Assembly: GCA_036556805.1 (NCBI GenBank)
Contig: DATBIS010000097.1
Span: 1 to 11,933, forward strand
Reading direction: 5' to 3'
Source of the DNA: DATBIS01 sp036556805
GTDB lineage: Bacteria > Actinomycetota > UBA4738 > HRBIN12
Length of the DNA stretch: 11,933 nucleotides
This document shows, in pieces, positions 6,218 to 11,933 of the stretch (positions within the stretch are counted from its first letter, which is position 1; each line of letters starts with the position of its first letter). Under the pieces are notes generated by a model. The model saw only the letters and a list, made by a program, of their open reading frames with translations, was not told the DNA's origin and did no database searches. The position numbers were made by a program, and so were the translations under genes.

Positions 6218-6223
6218 AGGATA
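6218..6223 (-). promoter_or_regulatory. Likely -10 of tRNA-Gly
   Basis: TATCCT on the minus strand fits TAnnnT and ends 9 nt before the mature tRNA 5' end. It lies in the 37-bp gap shared with the divergent PhzF-family gene. No clear -35 is seen. Confidence 0.5.
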
Positions 6224-6232
6224 GCGTCCTCG

Positions 6233-6238
6233 TAGACT
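6233..6238 (+). promoter_or_regulatory. Likely -10 of the PhzF-family gene (leaderless)
   Basis: TAGACT ends 7 nt before ATG 6246, so transcription would begin at or within a base of the start codon. No Shine-Dalgarno sequence is present in the gap. The spacing is the same as for TACGCT and ATG 2816 at the 8-oxoguanine deaminase gene. Confidence 0.5.
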
Positions 6239-6245
6239 CGAGCCG

Positions 6246-7106
6246 ATGGAAGTTGAGTTCCGGCTCGTCGATGTCTTCACCGAAGTGCCCTTCGCCGGCA
6301 ATCAGCTGTGCGTGGTCCCCGACCCTCCGGCCGAGCTGAGCTCCGAGCTCATGCAGACGCTCGCGAAGGAGATCGGCTTCAGCGAGACGACGTTCGTCAC
6401 GGACCTCGGGTCGGACGGGTATCGCGTTCGCATCTTCACGCCGGGGGAGGAGCTTCCGTTCGCCGGGCACCCGACGCTCGGCACCGCGTTCACGCTCGCG
6501 ACCGAGGGCCGGATCAGGACGCCGTGCATCCAGACGACCGTCGGGGGAGAAGTGCCGGTCGACGTCGATTCCGAGAAGGGGTTCGCCTGGATGACGCAGT
6601 TCCCGCCCGAGCTCCGCGACGAGTTCGAGGATCGCGAGCTCATGGCGAGCGCCTGCGGCTTGCAGGTCGACGACCTGCACCCGGAGCTGCCGGCGCAGGT
6701 CGTGTGGACGGGACTCGACTGGCTCATGGTGCCGATCCGCGACGAGGCGACGCTGCGCCGCGCGCAGCGGAACGAGTCGGCGCTCCCCGAGCTGGCCGGG
6801 AAGGCGAGTGCAGCGGGCCCGTACCTCTTCGCGATCCGTGGAGACGGCGACGTCATGGCGAGGATGTTCGACCCGTACTTCGGCATCGGCGAGGACCCGG
6901 CGACGGGCTCGGCGGCGGGACCGCTGGGCGCGTACCTCGCCGCACGAGGTCTCGCGGGCATGCCGGGGCGCGTGGTCGTGGCGCAGGGCGAGATGGTCGG
7001 CCGGCCGAGCTTCCTGCACGTGGACGTGCAGGGCGAGGGCGACCGGATGGTCGTCCGTGTCGGCGGCGGCGTGCGGACGACCGGCGACGGCGTCTTCCGC
7101 GTCTGA
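6246..7106 (+). CDS. PhzF family isomerase/epimerase-like protein
   Basis: This 286-aa cytoplasmic protein has the length and two-half fold of the PhzF (phenazine biosynthesis-like, diaminopimelate epimerase-related) family. Markers are VDVFTEVPFAGNQLCVV at 8-24, GFSETTFV at 44-51 with Glu47 at the catalytic acid position, RIFTPGEELPFAGHPTLGTA at 62-81, and the C-terminal block GIGEDPATGSAAGPLGAYL at 213-231. Members isomerise small substrates by proton shift without cofactor, and most are of unknown substrate. Nothing nearby indicates phenazine synthesis, so a housekeeping or detoxification isomerase is likelier. The start at ATG 6246 is supported by family alignment at the N-terminus and by TAGACT 7 nt upstream. 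Its stop lies 2 bp from the stop of the convergent 135-aa gene. Family assignment is firm; substrate is unknown. Confidence 0.92.
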   Translation: MEVEFRLVDVFTEVPFAGNQLCVVPDPPAELSSELMQTLAKEIGFSETTFVTDLGSDGYRVRIFTPGEELPFAGHPTLGTAFTLATEGRIRTPCIQTTVGGEVPVDVDSEKGFAWMTQFPPELRDEFEDRELMASACGLQVDDLHPELPAQVVWTGLDWLMVPIRDEATLRRAQRNESALPELAGKASAAGPYLFAIRGDGDVMARMFDPYFGIGEDPATGSAAGPLGAYLAARGLAGMPGRVVVAQGEMVGRPSFLHVDVQGEGDRMVVRVGGGVRTTGDGVFRV

Positions 7107-7108
7107 CG

Positions 7109-7516
7109 TCAGTTCGGGACGCAGGTGAGCTGCGGGAGCGCCGGCGAGGCCTCGATCGACGGCGCGAGCTTGATCAGCAACGTGATCGAGCCGCCGGGTG
7201 CGATCGCGCCCGCGCTCACGTAGCGCGTCGTGCCGTTGAAGAACTGGGCAGGCGGGCCACCGACGTCCGTGAGCGTGCAGTCGACGCCGGTGGGGGCCTC
7301 GCCGGTGTTCGTGATCGGGGCGCCGTAGCAGCGCTCCTCCTCGGTCGCCGGGCACGAGGTGGTCGTCGAGAAGCGGCCGACGGCGAGGCTCGCCGTCGTC
7401 ACCCCTTCGGTCGTGTGCAGCGCGAGGAACAGCGTCACGGGGATCAGGGCGAGGCACAGGCCCAGCACGACGATCGGCAGGTTGCGAAGCGACTCGCCCC
7501 GGCGAGGGTTGTCCAC
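7109..7516 (-). CDS. Membrane-anchored extracytoplasmic protein (135 aa), unknown function
   Basis: No family is recognised with certainty. From GTG 7516 the 135-aa product has a basic N-terminus (NPRRGESLRN), one hydrophobic segment at about 13-33 (LPIVVLGLCLALIPVTLFLAL), and an outer domain with Cys55, Cys63, Cys80 and Cys132, enough for two disulfides. The outer domain reads as beta-strands of an immunoglobulin-like or DUF11-like fold: GAPITNTGEAPTGVDCTL at 65-82 and AIAPGGSITLLIKLAP at 104-119. The frame is open to 7750, but that extension is the antisense of tRNA-Pro and is rejected. GTG 7516 has TACGTAT 5 nt upstream and no Shine-Dalgarno sequence, again suggesting a leaderless message. 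It is convergent with the PhzF-family gene (2-bp gap) and divergent from tRNA-Pro. Confidence 0.68.
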   Translation of the reverse strand: MDNPRRGESLRNLPIVVLGLCLALIPVTLFLALHTTEGVTTASLAVGRFSTTTSCPATEEERCYGAPITNTGEAPTGVDCTLTDVGGPPAQFFNGTTRYVSAGAIAPGGSITLLIKLAPSIEASPALPQLTCVPN

Positions 7517-7582
7517 GACCGATACGTACCCGGTCGGGCCTCGCGGGCGCAAGAGGCATTCGGTCGTTTCCCGGAAGGCACC

Positions 7583-7588
7583 TACAAT
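7583..7588 (+). promoter_or_regulatory. Likely -10 of tRNA-Pro
   Basis: TACAAT is a near-consensus -10 that ends 11 nt before the mature tRNA-Pro 5' end. TTCGGT at 7559-7564, 18 bp upstream, is a poor -35 candidate. The call rests on motif quality and position. Confidence 0.6.
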
Positions 7589-7599
7589 CGGCACGAAAA

Positions 7600-7673
7600 C
7601 GGGGCGTAGCGCAGCCTGGCAGCGCACGGCGTTTGGGACGCCGAGGTCGCGGGTTCGAATCCCGCCGCCCCGA
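7600..7673 (+). tRNA. tRNA-Pro (anticodon TGG)
   Basis: The acceptor stem CGGGGCG/CGCCCCG (7600-7606 and 7666-7672) has discriminator A7673. The C-G first pair is typical of bacterial tRNA-Pro. The D-arm is GCGC-AGCCTGGCA-GCGC. The anticodon arm is CGGCG-TTTGGGA-CGCCG, with TGG in the loop. The T-arm is GCGGG-TTCGAAT-CCCGC (7649-7665). CCA is not encoded. The M14 peptidase gene starts 67 bp downstream in the same direction. Confidence 0.97.
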
Positions 7674-7740
7674 CGATCGGCGGTTGACCGCGCGAGCACG
7701 CTCGTTCGAAACTCTTGGGTCCAAGGCGAGGGAGGCTCGG

Positions 7741-9942
7741 ATGCCCGCACGCAGGACCGTGGTGACCGCGACGTTCGCGATCGTGCTCTCGATCGTGCCG
7801 TCGATCGGCGTGGTGGCCGGCGGCGCGTGCGATCCGATCGACACGGCCCCGGTCTTCGCGGGCGACGTGCCGACGGCGAACGACGTGCTCGGGTTCGACC
7901 TCGGCTCGCAGGAGGTCACCACCGACGAGGCCTGGACCTACCTCGACGCGGTCGACGCGGCGAGCGATCGCGTCGTCGGCGACACGTACGCGACCTCGGT
8001 GGACGGCCGGCCGCTTCGCTACGCGGTGGTCGGGAGGCCGGCGAACGTCACGCCGGGCGGGCTCGACGACATCCGGCAGGCGGTGCTCACGATCCGCGAT
8101 CCGTCGACGCCCGACGACGAGGTTGCGACGCTCGCCGCGACGACGCCGGCGATCCTGTACATCGGAGGCAACGTGCACGGCAGCGAGGAGTCGGGTACGG
8201 ACGCGGCGCTGCAGGTGCTCTACGAGCTCGCGGATCGCACCGACTGCGCCGCGCAGCAGATCCTCGACCACGCGGTCGTGTTCGTGCTGCCGATCATGAA
8301 CCCGGACGGCCGGGAGGACGACACGCGCCGCAACGCCTACGGCGTCGACATGAACCGCGACGGGCTCATGCGCAGCCAACCCGAGATCGACGGCAGGACC
8401 GAGCTTCTTCGGCAGTTCCCGCCGCAGCTCTTCGTCGACGCGCACGAGTTCGGCTACACCCGCTCGTTCTTCCCTCCGAACTCGGATCCGATCTACCACG
8501 AGGACTCGTCCCAGGTGTTCGACCAGGTCAGCAACACGTACGGCACCGTGCTCGCGGATCTGTTCGAGGAGCGTGACTGGGGCTACTTCAACGGCGGCGG
8601 CTACGACTACTTCGCACCGATCTACGGCGACACGGTGCCGGCGTTCGGCTTCGAGGCGGCGGGCATCACGCTCGAGCAGAACAACGGGGCGCCGATCGAC
8701 GTCCGCGTGGAGAAGTACCACGACGAGTTCTGGGTGCTGCTCTCGGCGGGCGCGCTCGACGCGGAGGGCATCCTCACCGCGCAGCACGAGGCCTACGTGG
8801 AGGCCGTCGCGGAGGGCGAGGCCGGCACGCTGGAGCCCAACGGCGTCTACTACGACGACCGCCCGCTCCTGCAAGAGGTCCCCAATGAGCGCATCCGAAG
8901 CTACTTCTTCTGGGGGGCCGACGACCAGGACCGCGAGGTCCAGATGCTCGTGCGGATGCTGCAGCGGATGGACGTGCAGGTGTACCGGCTGAACGCGCAC
9001 GTCGACGTCGAGAAGTTCCGCAGCTACACGGACGTCGTCGGTCCGAAGACGATTCCGAAGCGCGCGTACTGGGTGCCGATGGCGCAGCCGCAGAAGCACT
9101 GGATCCAGGTGGCCCTGAACCGCGACACGTACGTGCCCGTGAAGCAGACGTACGACGTGACCGGCTGGAGCCTGCCGCTCCTCATGAACCTGCGGGGCGG
9201 CTCGACCGGCAACGTCCTTTCGCCCGACGCAACGCTCGCCGACCCGGCCGACGTGCCGCCGGCGTTCGACCCGCCCGCCGACCCGCCCACGGTCGGCATC
9301 CTCAAGCTCTCGCACGGCGTGTACATGTTCGAGGCGGTGCGCCAGCTGGAGTACCTGTTCGACAACGCGTTCCTGCAGCCCTACACGGAGGTGCGCTCCG
9401 AGGACGTCGCGGACGGCGCGCTGCACGGGCTCGACGTGCTCGTGGTCCCGGGTAGCGGCATCAAGGCGGGGCTGGAACGCCTGGGCCCCAGGGGGATCAC
9501 GAAGCTGAAGGCCTGGGTGCGCAACGGCGGCCGGTTCGTCGGCTACCGGTACGGCGGCGGGCTGCTCGCGGACCGGATCGGCATGATGGACACGACGATC
9601 GTGAACTCGCCCACGTACGGCGAGGGGCTGCTGGTGAAGATCCGGGTCGACCCGACGAGCCACCTGTTCGACGGCATGGGGTCGAAGGTGTGGGTGCTGT
9701 TCGACAACGACGACATCGTGCGGCACGCGCCCACCGGTGCCGAGGTCGCGTGGTACACGAAGCCGGTCGTGACGTCGGGGCTCATGACCGACTACGACCG
9801 CGCGATCGTGGAGGGCACGCCGGCGATCCTCGACGACTCCTACGGCGAGGGCCGGGTCATCGTGTTCCCGTTCGATCCCAACTACCGGCTGTACACGATC
9901 GCGATGGAACGCGTGATCTGGAACGCGATCTTCGGCCCGTAG
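7741..9942 (+). CDS. Secreted M14 zinc carboxypeptidase with C-terminal glutamine-amidotransferase-like domain
   Basis: This 733-aa protein has a signal peptide at about 1-29 (RR then TFAIVLSIVPSIGVVAGGA), so it is exported. The M14 domain spans about 55-340. The zinc site is HGSE at 146-149 (His146, Glu149) and His235 in FVDAHEFG. NPDGR at 187-191 and DMNRDG at 203-208 supply the substrate-binding Asn/Arg. Glu305 or Glu312 in FGFEAAGITLEQ is the candidate catalytic Glu. About 340-530 is an uncharacterised linker region. About 545-733 resembles the class I glutamine-amidotransferase-like fold found at the end of large M14 proteins, with VGILKLSHGVYMFEAVRQLE, LDVLVVPGSG and LKAWVRNGGRFVGY; no Cys-His-Glu triad is evident. 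ATG 7741 has a GGAGG Shine-Dalgarno sequence (7731-7735) 5 nt upstream. Earlier in-frame starts would run out of tRNA-Pro. It likely trims extracellular peptides or wall material; the substrate is unknown. Confidence 0.9.
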   Translation: MPARRTVVTATFAIVLSIVPSIGVVAGGACDPIDTAPVFAGDVPTANDVLGFDLGSQEVTTDEAWTYLDAVDAASDRVVGDTYATSVDGRPLRYAVVGRPANVTPGGLDDIRQAVLTIRDPSTPDDEVATLAATTPAILYIGGNVHGSEESGTDAALQVLYELADRTDCAAQQILDHAVVFVLPIMNPDGREDDTRRNAYGVDMNRDGLMRSQPEIDGRTELLRQFPPQLFVDAHEFGYTRSFFPPNSDPIYHEDSSQVFDQVSNTYGTVLADLFEERDWGYFNGGGYDYFAPIYGDTVPAFGFEAAGITLEQNNGAPIDVRVEKYHDEFWVLLSAGALDAEGILTAQHEAYVEAVAEGEAGTLEPNGVYYDDRPLLQEVPNERIRSYFFWGADDQDREVQMLVRMLQRMDVQVYRLNAHVDVEKFRSYTDVVGPKTIPKRAYWVPMAQPQKHWIQVALNRDTYVPVKQTYDVTGWSLPLLMNLRGGSTGNVLSPDATLADPADVPPAFDPPADPPTVGILKLSHGVYMFEAVRQLEYLFDNAFLQPYTEVRSEDVADGALHGLDVLVVPGSGIKAGLERLGPRGITKLKAWVRNGGRFVGYRYGGGLLADRIGMMDTTIVNSPTYGEGLLVKIRVDPTSHLFDGMGSKVWVLFDNDDIVRHAPTGAEVAWYTKPVVTSGLMTDYDRAIVEGTPAILDDSYGEGRVIVFPFDPNYRLYTIAMERVIWNAIFGP

Positions 9943-9948
9943 TCGGGC

Positions 9949-10587
9949 TCAGACCAGCCGGCGGTCGGTGGCCCAGCGCGTGAGCTCGTGGCGGTTCGTG
10001 AGCTGAAGCTTGCGAAGCACGGCCGACACGTGCGTCTCGACGGTCTTCACCGAGATGTGCAGCTCGCGCGCGGCCTCGCGATACGTGTAGCCGCGCGCGA
10101 TGTACCGCAGCACGTCGCGCTCGCGCGCGGTGAGCTGGTCGACCTCGGGGTCGATCGGCGGCGCCTCGCCGGTGAAGGCGTCGAGCACGAAGCCGGCGAG
10201 CCTCGGCGAGAAGACCGCGTCGCCGCCGTGCACGCTCCGGATCGCGGCCGCGAGCTCCTCGGGCGTGATCGTTTTCGTGACGTAGCCGCGAGCACCGGCG
10301 CGGATCGTCGCGATCACGTCCTCGGCGGCGTCCGAGACCGACAGCGCGAGGAAGCGCGTGTCGGGCAGGTCGCGGCCGGCCGCCTCGATCACGCTCGCGC
10401 CGGTGCCGTCGGGGAGGTGTACGTCGAGGAGCACGACGTCGGGCTTCGTCTCGCGGATGCCGCGGATCGCCGAGGCCGCGTCGGCGGCCTCGCCCACGAT
10501 CTCGACCTCGTTCGTGAGCTCCGAGCGGACGCCGGAGAGAAAAAGGGAGTGATCGTCGACGAGGAAGACGCGCGTGCGCTCGGTCAC
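9949..10587 (-). CDS. NarL/LuxR-family response regulator
   Basis: This 212-aa transcription regulator is phosphorylated by the adjacent kinase. The receiver domain (about 5-120) has the acidic pair Asp11-Asp12, phosphoacceptor Asp55 in VVLLDVHLPDG, Ser83/Ser85 at the switch position and Lys105 in GYVTK. A LuxR-type helix-turn-helix fills about 150-210: LTARERDVLRYIARGYTYRE (152-171) then ISVKTVETHVSAVLRKL (178-194). GTG 10587 is chosen because translation begins VTERTRVFLVDDH, the expected receiver start, and because it overlaps the kinase stop in a GTGA, giving translational coupling; the longer frame to 11493 lies antiparallel to nothing real and within the kinase in another frame. Its stop lies 6 bp from the convergent M14 peptidase stop. 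Regulated genes cannot be read from this window. Confidence 0.95.
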   Translation of the reverse strand: MTERTRVFLVDDHSLFLSGVRSELTNEVEIVGEAADAASAIRGIRETKPDVVLLDVHLPDGTGASVIEAAGRDLPDTRFLALSVSDAAEDVIATIRAGARGYVTKTITPEELAAAIRSVHGGDAVFSPRLAGFVLDAFTGEAPPIDPEVDQLTARERDVLRYIARGYTYREAARELHISVKTVETHVSAVLRKLQLTNRHELTRWATDRRLV

Positions 10588-11825
10588 GCGGCGCCCCGGG
10601 TGACCTGCAGGCGAACCTCGGTGCCCTGCCCGGGGGACGTGACGACCTTCGCGGAGCCGCCGAACCGCGCCATGCGCCCCTCGATCGAGTCGGCGATCCC
10701 GCGACGGTCCGTCGGTACCTCGTCGGCGTCGAACCCCGAGCCCTGATCCCGGACGAACGCGGTGACCTCGTCGCCCTGCGTCTCGACGAACACGCTCACG
10801 CGACGCGCTCCCGAATGTTGCGCCGCGTTGATCATCGCCTCTCGCGCGGCGAGCACGAGCCCCCAGACCGGCTCCTCCAGCCGGCAGTCCCCGGCGGTGA
10901 CCACGTCGATCGCGACGCGGTGCGTGCGCTCGACGGCCGCCGCCGCGTCGTTCATCGCGGTCGAGAGCAGCGTGTGGTCGGCGGCCCGCGAGCCGCCGTA
11001 CAGCCAGGCGCGCAGCTCGCGCTCCTGCGCGCGCGCGAGCGTCGCCATCTCGCGGGGCTCGGCGCTCCGCTGGATCAGCGCGAGCGTCTGGAGCACCGAG
11101 TCGTGCAGGTGTGCGGCGACCTCCGCGCGCTCCTGCGATCGGATCCGCTGGCGCCGCTCCTCGGCGAGCTGACGTCCGAGGCGCCAGAACCACGGGCCGA
11201 CGATCACGGCGGCGCCGACGACGGTGGCCGTGACGGCGAGCGGTGCGTTGCCGAACGGCGCGCCCGAGTCGTTCGCACGCACGTACTGCCAGAGTCCCGC
11301 CGCCATCAGGGCGGCGCCCACCACCAGGCGGACCCGGGGGCCGCTGCCGGTGACCCTGGTCTGCGACGACTCGGGGAGCCGCCGTACGAGACGGGACCAC
11401 CGCGCGCGGTCGGCCTCGTCGCCGCGCGTCCAGATCACCGCGGATCCGATCGACGCGAGCACGACCGGCCACACGAGCTGGTCGCCGAACCACAGCCCCA
11501 TCTCGCGCAGCAGGATCAGCGTCCCCAGCACGATCAGGCCGAACGCGAGCGCCTGACGGGCGCTCGTGCGCGGCCGGGCGGCCGCGACCCCGGGATCCGG
11601 CTCGATGGAGACGAGGTAGGCGGCGAGGTAGAGCACCACGCCGATGCCGGCCGCGAGCGAGAGCGCCACGAAGGCGAGGCGCACGACGGTGGGGTCGACG
11701 CCGATGCGCTCGGCGATCCCGCCGGCGACGCCGGTGGCGACGCGGTCGCGCGCGCTGCGCGTGAGCCGCCCCGCGCGGCGGCTCGCCGGCTCGGGCGGTC
11801 GATCGATCTCGGCGCGTGCGTCCAC
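10584..11825 (-). CDS. PspC-domain sensor histidine kinase (NarL-type partner)
   Basis: This 413-aa membrane kinase forms a two-component pair with the downstream regulator. Residues about 22-75 are a PspC domain (ARDRVATGVAGGIAERIGVD, then VVRLAFVALSLAAGIGVVLYLAAYL). Further hydrophobic segments lie at about 91-107, 116-132, 165-181 and 195-215. The HisKA_3 helix is at 226-256 with phosphoacceptor His241 in AHLHDSVLQTL. The ATPase domain has EAMINAAQHSGA at 329-340 (Asn333), DQGSGFD at 360-366 and RRGIADSIEGRM at 374-385. The start is GTG 11825, with GGAGG 4 nt upstream. PspC implies cell-envelope stress or membrane-state sensing, which is an inference from the domain. The same architecture occurs in other actinobacterial kinases. 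Its TGA overlaps the regulator's GTG by 4 bp. Confidence 0.94.
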   Translation of the reverse strand: MDARAEIDRPPEPASRRAGRLTRSARDRVATGVAGGIAERIGVDPTVVRLAFVALSLAAGIGVVLYLAAYLVSIEPDPGVAAARPRTSARQALAFGLIVLGTLILLREMGLWFGDQLVWPVVLASIGSAVIWTRGDEADRARWSRLVRRLPESSQTRVTGSGPRVRLVVGAALMAAGLWQYVRANDSGAPFGNAPLAVTATVVGAAVIVGPWFWRLGRQLAEERRQRIRSQERAEVAAHLHDSVLQTLALIQRSAEPREMATLARAQERELRAWLYGGSRAADHTLLSTAMNDAAAAVERTHRVAIDVVTAGDCRLEEPVWGLVLAAREAMINAAQHSGARRVSVFVETQGDEVTAFVRDQGSGFDADEVPTDRRGIADSIEGRMARFGGSAKVVTSPGQGTEVRLQVTRGAA

Positions 11826-11902
11826 GGGGCCTCCGGCCTCGATGTTCTCACGAGCCGTGCACGGCCCGCCTCGGGAACCTCCCCGGAGATCGCGCGAGCG
11901 TG

Positions 11903-11932
11903 ATCGGGGACGAATCAGGGTCGTTCCCCGAT
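11903..11932. repeat. Inverted repeat at the right edge, upstream of the PspC-kinase gene
   Basis: ATCGGGGA-CGA (11903-11913) pairs with TCG-TCCCCGAT (11921-11923 and 11925-11932) across a 7-nt loop, with T11924 bulged, giving an 11-bp stem. It ends one base from the window edge, about 78 bp upstream of the kinase start. It could be an operator, or a terminator for a gene beyond the edge, but no T-run is visible on the minus strand. Confidence 0.4.
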
Positions 11933-11933
11933 G

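Noticed and set aside
6246..7106. PhzF gene as part of a phenazine cluster
   Set aside because: No other phz gene or aromatic-pathway gene is nearby; PhzF-family proteins are widespread outside phenazine synthesis.
7517..7750. N-terminal extension of the 135-aa protein to ATG 7750
   Set aside because: The added residues (GGGIRTRDLGVPNAVRC) are the antisense of tRNA-Pro at 7600-7673. The start was moved to GTG 7516.
5487..7922. An 811-codon minus-strand frame
   Set aside because: It passes through both tRNA genes and antisense to DUF2231, PhzF and the 135-aa gene, with low-complexity Arg-rich sequence and no motif.
7582..9726. A 714-codon minus-strand frame opposite the M14 gene
   Set aside because: Its end reads IVGAAGFEPATSASQTPCAARLRYAPF-like sequence, the typical translation of antisense tRNA-Pro, and the rest mirrors the M14 codons in a His/Arg/Val-rich pattern.
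10588..11493. Upstream extension of the response regulator frame
   Set aside because: The 300 extra residues lie within the kinase gene in another frame and lack motifs; the receiver domain begins properly at GTG 10587.
1..11933. Mobile element, CRISPR array, toxin-antitoxin or defence system
   Set aside because: No direct-repeat/spacer pattern, transposase, integrase or att-like duplication next to either tRNA was seen, and no gene matched a known defence family.

Overview
The window is GC-rich, densely packed chromosomal DNA that looks actinobacterial. The evidence is strong G/C at third codon positions, frequent GTG starts, TAnnnT hexamers placed so that mRNAs would be leaderless, tRNA genes without an encoded CCA, and a PspC-type histidine kinase paired with a LuxR-type regulator. 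The species cannot be named from this. I see no insertion sequence, prophage, CRISPR array or integrase, so it reads as ordinary core or lightly accessory chromosome.

Left part (1-4105): purine/ureide catabolism. On the minus strand allantoinase (allB, 2781-1432) overlaps by 4 bp (ATGA) a gene that runs off the left edge. That gene encodes a fusion of allantoicase (two tandem repeats) and OHCU decarboxylase (UraD) in one uninterrupted frame. Divergent from allB, only 34 bp away, is an 8-oxoguanine deaminase-type amidohydrolase whose expected product is urate. Together these cover entry of 8-oxoguanine as urate, OHCU to allantoin, allantoin to allantoate, and allantoate to ureidoglycolate plus urea. 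Uricase and HIU hydrolase are not in the window and would be expected further left or elsewhere. The fusion joins two non-consecutive steps, with the step between them (allantoinase) encoded by the coupled upstream gene.

Middle (4106-6245): small and poorly characterised genes. They are a 38-codon single-span membrane ORF, a 209-aa three-span membrane protein with a Cys-rich outer domain, a 55-aa single C2H2 zinc-finger protein, and a DUF2231-like four-span membrane protein. The 4967-5245 stretch has no gene but contains a strong 16-bp-stem hairpin and other inverted repeats. tRNA-Gly(TCC) follows on the minus strand.

Right part (6246-11933): a PhzF-family isomerase, a convergent 135-aa membrane-anchored protein of unknown function, tRNA-Pro(TGG), and a secreted M14 zinc carboxypeptidase with a C-terminal glutamine-amidotransferase-like domain. 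Last, on the minus strand, is a two-component system: a PspC-domain histidine kinase and a NarL/LuxR response regulator overlapping by 4 bp (GTGA). The most notable item is the allantoicase-UraD fusion with its 8-oxoguanine-to-ureide gene context. The rest is mostly recognisable single families.
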